DNA from: Pleodorina starrii
Lineage: Eukaryota > Chlorophyta > Chlorophyceae > Chlamydomonadales > Volvocaceae
Assembly: GCA_030267565.1 (NCBI GenBank)
Contig: BRXU01000007.1
Location: forward strand, 2,666,001 to 2,730,000
Length of the DNA: 64,000 bases
Direction of reading: 5' to 3'
Below are positions 60,101 to 64,000 of this stretch, piece after piece; the stretch's first letter is position 1; the number at the start of each line of letters is the position of its first letter. The position numbers and the translations under genes are program-made. The notes under the pieces are model-generated. The model did no database searches. It was not told the origin of the DNA and worked only from the letters and a program-made list of their open reading frames with translations.

Positions 60101-63100
60101 CCGCTGTCGTCCGCGATGCTGACGATGGTGGTGCCACCCGGCGTGGCGGCAGCGCCGACCGCGGCGGGCGGGCCCCGCAGGGTGAAGGCGGGCGTGGCCA
60201 TGGCGCCTGCCGTGCCGCGCCATGCGGAGCCATAGCCCTGACCTGTGGATCAGTGGAAAGGGGGATGCCGAAAGACGAAGCGGACATACACGGTGGCCGG
60301 CGCGTGACTACGGTATTAATCGACCAGGCAGCATCCCGCTGAAGGTCAATCAGGGCCTGGCACAAGCAACGCGCTGCAAAGGAAGCGCCGCCCTGGCCCT
60401 GCTCCTGCCCCCTTTCTTGTCGTCCGAACCAGAAATCTCCCAGACGTTACGCGACCTTGTATTTGCCCCCACTGACCTTCGCGGGGCGGCAGGGGCGGCA
60501 TCCCCTGCGGCCATGGCGTGTCCACGACGCCGACCGGCTGGTGCATCTGTGACCCGTCGTCCACGCCCCCGGGTCCCATGCGCTGGAACGGAAGCGCGGG
60601 GCTGGCGCCATCCGGCTGGCGCCCGTGGCTGGGCGTGCCCGTCGCGGAGGGCTGCATGCTGTTGGGCGCCATGACGTCCAAGCTCGCGCGCACGAGGCTG
60701 AAGTCGTCCAAGGTGACCTGATCGGACTCGGCAGGCACCGGGTGGCGCGCGTGCGGCTCCACAGCGCGTGGTGGCGAGGGCGGCCCGCCACCGGGACGTC
60801 CCGCCGGATACCCCCCGCCGGCGTAGGCTGCTGCCTCTTGCGGAGGCCAGCCGCCGCCCTGGAAAGGCCCCGGCTGCGGATGCTGCAGGTGAGGATGGAA
60901 GGGTGCGGCCACCGCCGCTGGCGGCGGCGGCGGCTGGTACACCTGCCAAGCGGCGCCGTGGGGCATTTGGGCCGTGTGGGCTCGGGGCTGCGGCCGCTGC
61001 GACGCTGTTTGCTGATGCGACCCAGTCGCGTAACCCGGGCCGCCAGGCGGGCCGCTGGCGCCGCTGCCCTGTTCGCCTGCGTGGCGTTCCGCTCCTCCAC
61101 CGGACACGCCCTGCGCTCCCGCCCGAGGGGGCTGGTGGTGCTGCTGCTGGTAGTGATGCTGGTGGTGCTGCTGCTGGTAGTGGTGCTCGTGGTATTGGTG
61201 CTGCTGTCCTGGCGTGAGGGACAAAAGGTCGTAAGCAGCGCCAGCTCCATTTGGGCCCTCGGCAGGGCCGTAGCCGTGTGGCGGCACTGCGCCACCGCCA
61301 CCGGCGCCGGCTTTATCGGGCTTCTGTCCTCCCGGATACAGGTTCACAAACCCCGCGCTGGAGCCCTCCCCCGCCAGCGCCCTGCCTTGCCCGTGCTGTG
61401 TCGGCATGGGCGCGCCGCCGCCCTGCGGGCTTGGGCCCGACCATGCGCCGCGGTGCGGCTGCAGCGACGGCGGCGGCGCCTGCGGCTGGGGCTGGGGACT
61501 GGCTGCTGGGCCGTGATGCGCCGCCGCGCCGCCGTTCCACTCCCGCGGCCGCAGCGTCAGATCGGGCTCATCATACGGGTTCTGCATGTACCCCGGCGCG
61601 GCTTGGCCGCCTCCCCAGGCCGCATCGGGCTGCTGCCAGTGCTGTTGTGGCGGCGGCGGCGCGCCCTGGCCGTGCCAGCCGTACTCTGGCCCGGGCACAT
61701 GCCCCGGCTCTTGGGACCACGGCGGCGGCGCGGCCCAGCCGGCGCCATCGTACTGCGCCGCGACGGCAGGGGGCAGGCGCTGCGGCAGCGGCTGCGATGC
61801 GGCCTCGGCGACTTGGCGCAGATAGGCCGTCTCGCGCGCCGACTCCTCCACCTGGCGCCGCAGGTCGTCTATTCGGGCGGACGAGACCGCCGCGTGGGGG
61901 CTCGTGCTGCGGCTGCGCGCCCCGCCCGACGACGACCCGTGGAACGCCGGCGAGGAGGAGCGCGCGCCGCCGGAGGCTCCAGGGGATCTGGGGCTGCCGC
62001 CACCGCCACCGCCGCCGCTGCTGAAAGCACCGCCCATGCCGCCTGGTCGCGACGGGGAACTTCGCGAGGCGGGGATTTCCGTCCCCATCAGCACGCCTTG
62101 GAGCGAGCGTCGCGCCTGGGGGCCAGGGCCGTGCTGCAGCGACTCCGGGCCTGGGCCAGGGTACGCTTGATGATAAGCTCCGGCCGCGTGCCGCGGCGGC
62201 GACGCTACCACGGTGAGGGAGCTGTGGCGTCGGCCCGCAATGGTGGGCGATGTGGTCACGCCCCGGTTCGGCAGGCCGGGCCACGAGGTCGGTGAGCCCT
62301 CCGCCGCCGCGGCGGCAGCCGCGGTGGCCACGGCGGTGCCGGCTGTGAGCGCGCGGAGGCGCTCCGGGCTGGTGCCCGCCACCTCCTGGCTGCGCGCGAC
62401 CAGGCCCTGCATGCTGCGCCAGACCGCCGCCCGCGCGGCATCCTTGTAGTTTGGGGAGGTGGAGCGGGGGTGTCCGCATCCGCAGCCTGCGAGCAGGAGC
62501 AGGGACAGCAACGCGACGGACCCGGATGGTGCGTTGCGACGTGCGTCTCCGGTTGGTCTTGCGACAAACGGTGTCAGATGTCTCATTTGCCATGGTCCCA
62601 TGGATGCAACTTCCCGCATCAAAGCGCTCGAGCAGGGAAGTCGCATGTGGGTAGGGACCGGGCCCGCAATGCGCGCTGCGGGATGGGGACGTCGGGGCGC
62701 CCAGTACACACCTGGTTTGGCGCCGGCCGGCCTCCAAGCGGGTCTCTCAATTGGGGACGTGGGCGACAGTGACTCCTGCGCGTGTGGAAAGGAGGCGTGC
62801 GGCTGACCCTCGAGACAACTCCCTGGCGAGACGGCGGACCCTCGGCGCTGTTATGCACGACATGCTCGCCAGGCAAACCGCCCCCTGTGCAGCCCAGCCA
62901 TTCAGACTACTGCAACAATCTTGTTGAACTCTACATGCCGTGAATGAGAAGGAATGCAAATCCAGCTTTCCCGCCCTGCGCTTGCTCAGTTCAAGCTCTG
63001 CAAATGGTGGTAATGGCCGCAGATGGTGTCTCGTAAGTTGAGAAGTTGAGATACGGACCTTATAAGGGGAGCCGGGAGGCGACCGCCGCTGCAGCGGCAG

Positions 63101-63886
63101 AGCCCGGCCCGTAGATGCAGATCCCACACGCCCGCCTCCGCCTCCGCCCCCGCTGCCGACCCCGGCGCCACCGCCGCCACTGGTACCACGCCCCCGGAGC
63201 GACGCCGCGTCCACTGACTTGGACCTCCGGTGCGCCGCCAGCAACGTTGACGACGACGTCGACGGGCCCCCAGACAATCGCCCGGAGGGGCCGCCGCCGC
63301 CGCCGCTCATGCCGCCCTGCGACCGAGCGCTTAATACCCCCGTCGAGGAGACCCGTCGCTGCTGCTGCTGGAACTGCTGCTGCTGCTGGTCGGGGTAGCG
63401 CGCGGAGGCGCGGTCCGCCGACACGGGCCTCCGCAGAATGCGCGCGCCCGCGAAGCTGGACTCTGCAGGGAAAGCCCGTGTGCCAGAAGGGCGGGTACCC
63501 GGGTGCGGGCTTTGCGGCTGCTGCTGCTGCTGCCGCGGCTGCTGCGGCTGCGGCTGCTCCTCCGACCGCCCTGTCGCGGCTGCGTAGCCGGTGCTGGAGA
63601 CGCTGGCGCGGGTGGGCACCACGCCGCGCCGCGCGCGCATGAGCCGCTCCACAGCCTCCGGCGCCAGCGGCGAGGAGCGCGCGGACTGCCACCGCGGCGG
63701 CGCCGAGCGCGACGGCGACGGCGAGCGGCGGTCGTCGTTTTCCGCACCGTCGCTGCCACCGCCATCGTAGTAAGAGGCGGCCGCGCTGCCGCTGGCCTTG
63801 GGCGTGGGCTGGGACGTGCGCTTGAGCGAGGACTTGAGGACGGGCCGCAGGGCCGGGCGCATTGGGCTGGCGCGCGAGCGGTTCAT
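47421..63886 (-). CDS. Giant Sfi1-like coiled-coil scaffold, probable centrin-binding
   Basis: Nineteen minus-strand exons keep one frame for about 3,810 residues: 63886-63059, 62442-60477, 60242-59989, 59664-58264, 58050-57865, 57557-57438, 57138-57049, 56804-54820, 54636-54379, 54133-53911, 53653-53526, 53300-53115, 52917-52471, 52189-52036, 51903-51802, 51386-51288, 50933-50817, 50587-50411, 50132-47421 (TGA). Residues 1-1480 are disordered (Gly, Ser, Gln, His-rich; acid patch DDDDDVDDTDLNRDDSD). Coiled coil runs to about 2275 and includes about 33 hendecads. Residues 2280-2690 hold about 13 Trp-centred repeats of (A/L/M)xxW type (GHW, QHW, AHW, EAW, ACW, QRW, ARW, ASW, LRW, RHW), spaced roughly 25-35 residues, as in Sfi1, where each binds a centrin. 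More coiled coil and a 900-residue disordered tail follow. A role at basal bodies or centrosomes is inferred. Further 5' exons may lie beyond the window, since an acceptor-like CCCAG precedes the ATG. Confidence 0.87.
52425..52468. repeat. Interstitial telomere-like repeat at an intron start
   Basis: Two perfect CCCTAAAA units are followed by two cccccaaaa variants and another ccctaaaaccc. On the minus strand this reads TTTTAGGG, the Chlamydomonas-type telomere unit, and sits directly at the 5' end of the intron after the exon ending at 52471. The donor GTGGGTTTTAGGG merges into it. Confidence 0.8.
52471..54636 (-). other. Sfi1-like Trp-repeat region of the giant gene
   Basis: Five exons encode helical repeats each centred on a Trp preceded by a small or aliphatic residue and followed by basic residues: VLGHWAANARVSRR, ALQHWRSAVQRTR, CFEAWRQLHRMHAR, ALEAWHRHVYQTQ, ALACWLRFLGGTRR, VMQRWRRAAARSR, CMARWRAVLLHRRQ, CMASWLQLAQKT, VLRHWRAVVEGRQG. 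The first two are 33 residues apart, the typical spacing of Sfi1 centrin-binding repeats. Introns fall between repeats, which suggests growth by exon duplication. Confidence 0.8.
55446..56537 (-). other. Hendecad coiled-coil repeat block (33-nt units)
   Basis: Within one exon of the giant gene about 33 consecutive 11-residue units fit LR(A/S)EHxxQMEA, for example LRAEHASQLAS, LRSEHVQQMEL, LKADHGAQMET and LSTEHARQMEA. Every fourth or fifth unit has the variant LxxERxxxPEA. A single extra residue interrupts the register once. Hendecads predict a nearly straight or slightly right-handed coiled coil rather than the usual left-handed heptad coil. Confidence 0.88.
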
Positions 63887-64000
63887 GGCCGTGTTCCTGG
63901 GTGGTTCAGCGGGCCGGATGGGCGGGCACAGGGCAGCCAATGTCGTCAATCCCATACCCTGAACTGGCGCACCGGCGCACCCTGGCCGAATGACGACCAC
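63887..64000 (-). other. Possible upstream exon or 5' UTR at window edge
   Basis: The frame of the giant gene's first exon stays open to the window edge, but ccacccag/gaacacggcc just upstream of the ATG resembles a splice acceptor. The ATG at 63886 may therefore be an internal Met of a longer protein, or the first codon after a 5' UTR intron. Confidence 0.3.

Noticed and set aside
1..64000. tRNA, rRNA or transposon genes
   Set aside because: No cloverleaf, rRNA core motif, transposase, reverse transcriptase or long terminal repeat was recognised on either strand.

Overview
The window reads as nuclear DNA of a green alga, probably of the Chlamydomonas/Volvox group (Chlamydomonadales). Reasons: very high GC; many short GT-AG introns; proteins padded with Gly, Ala, Ser, Pro and Gln runs; (C)CCTAAAA telomere-type motifs inside two introns; and a plant-type plastid cystathionine beta-lyase. 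The species is not identified. Gene models were built by hand from splice signals and reading-frame continuity, without transcript data.

Layout. From 1 to 16913 the window is one uninterrupted satellite array with a 19-bp monomer, cut off by the left edge and organised into higher-order blocks of 58, 153, 157 and 172 monomers. It is open in all frames on both strands, so the giant ORFs in it are not genes. From 16914 to 18522 lies non-coding flank with microsatellites. Genes follow: (1) a minus-strand multi-exon gene at 18523-22807, low-complexity N-terminus and helical C-terminus, not recognised; (2) a plus-strand gene ending at 31556, over 1,600 residues, with a GYF domain whose two halves are joined by splicing; (3) a minus-strand RidA-type enamine/imine deaminase with a probable organelle transit peptide (35158-36094); (4) a divergent plus-strand gene (36502-39001) resembling DUF4864 proteins; (5) a plus-strand gene (39711-45710) whose 11 exons join in frame into a 903-residue fusion of an Ldh2/MDH2-family oxidoreductase and cystathionine beta-lyase; (6) a minus-strand gene of 19 exons (47421-63886), about 3,810 residues, with about 33 eleven-residue coiled-coil repeats followed by a Trp-repeat region like that of Sfi1.

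How the genes may work together. The 35-46 kb interval is the most suggestive. Cystathionine beta-lyase makes homocysteine, pyruvate and ammonia through 2-aminoacrylate chemistry. RidA enzymes hydrolyse 2-aminoacrylate and its imine. Ldh2-family enzymes reduce 2-oxo acids or cyclic imines. A fused lyase-reductase with RidA about 3.6 kb away could handle the reactive by-products of methionine synthesis in the plastid. This is inference. The giant gene looks like a centrin-binding scaffold of basal bodies or centrosomes.
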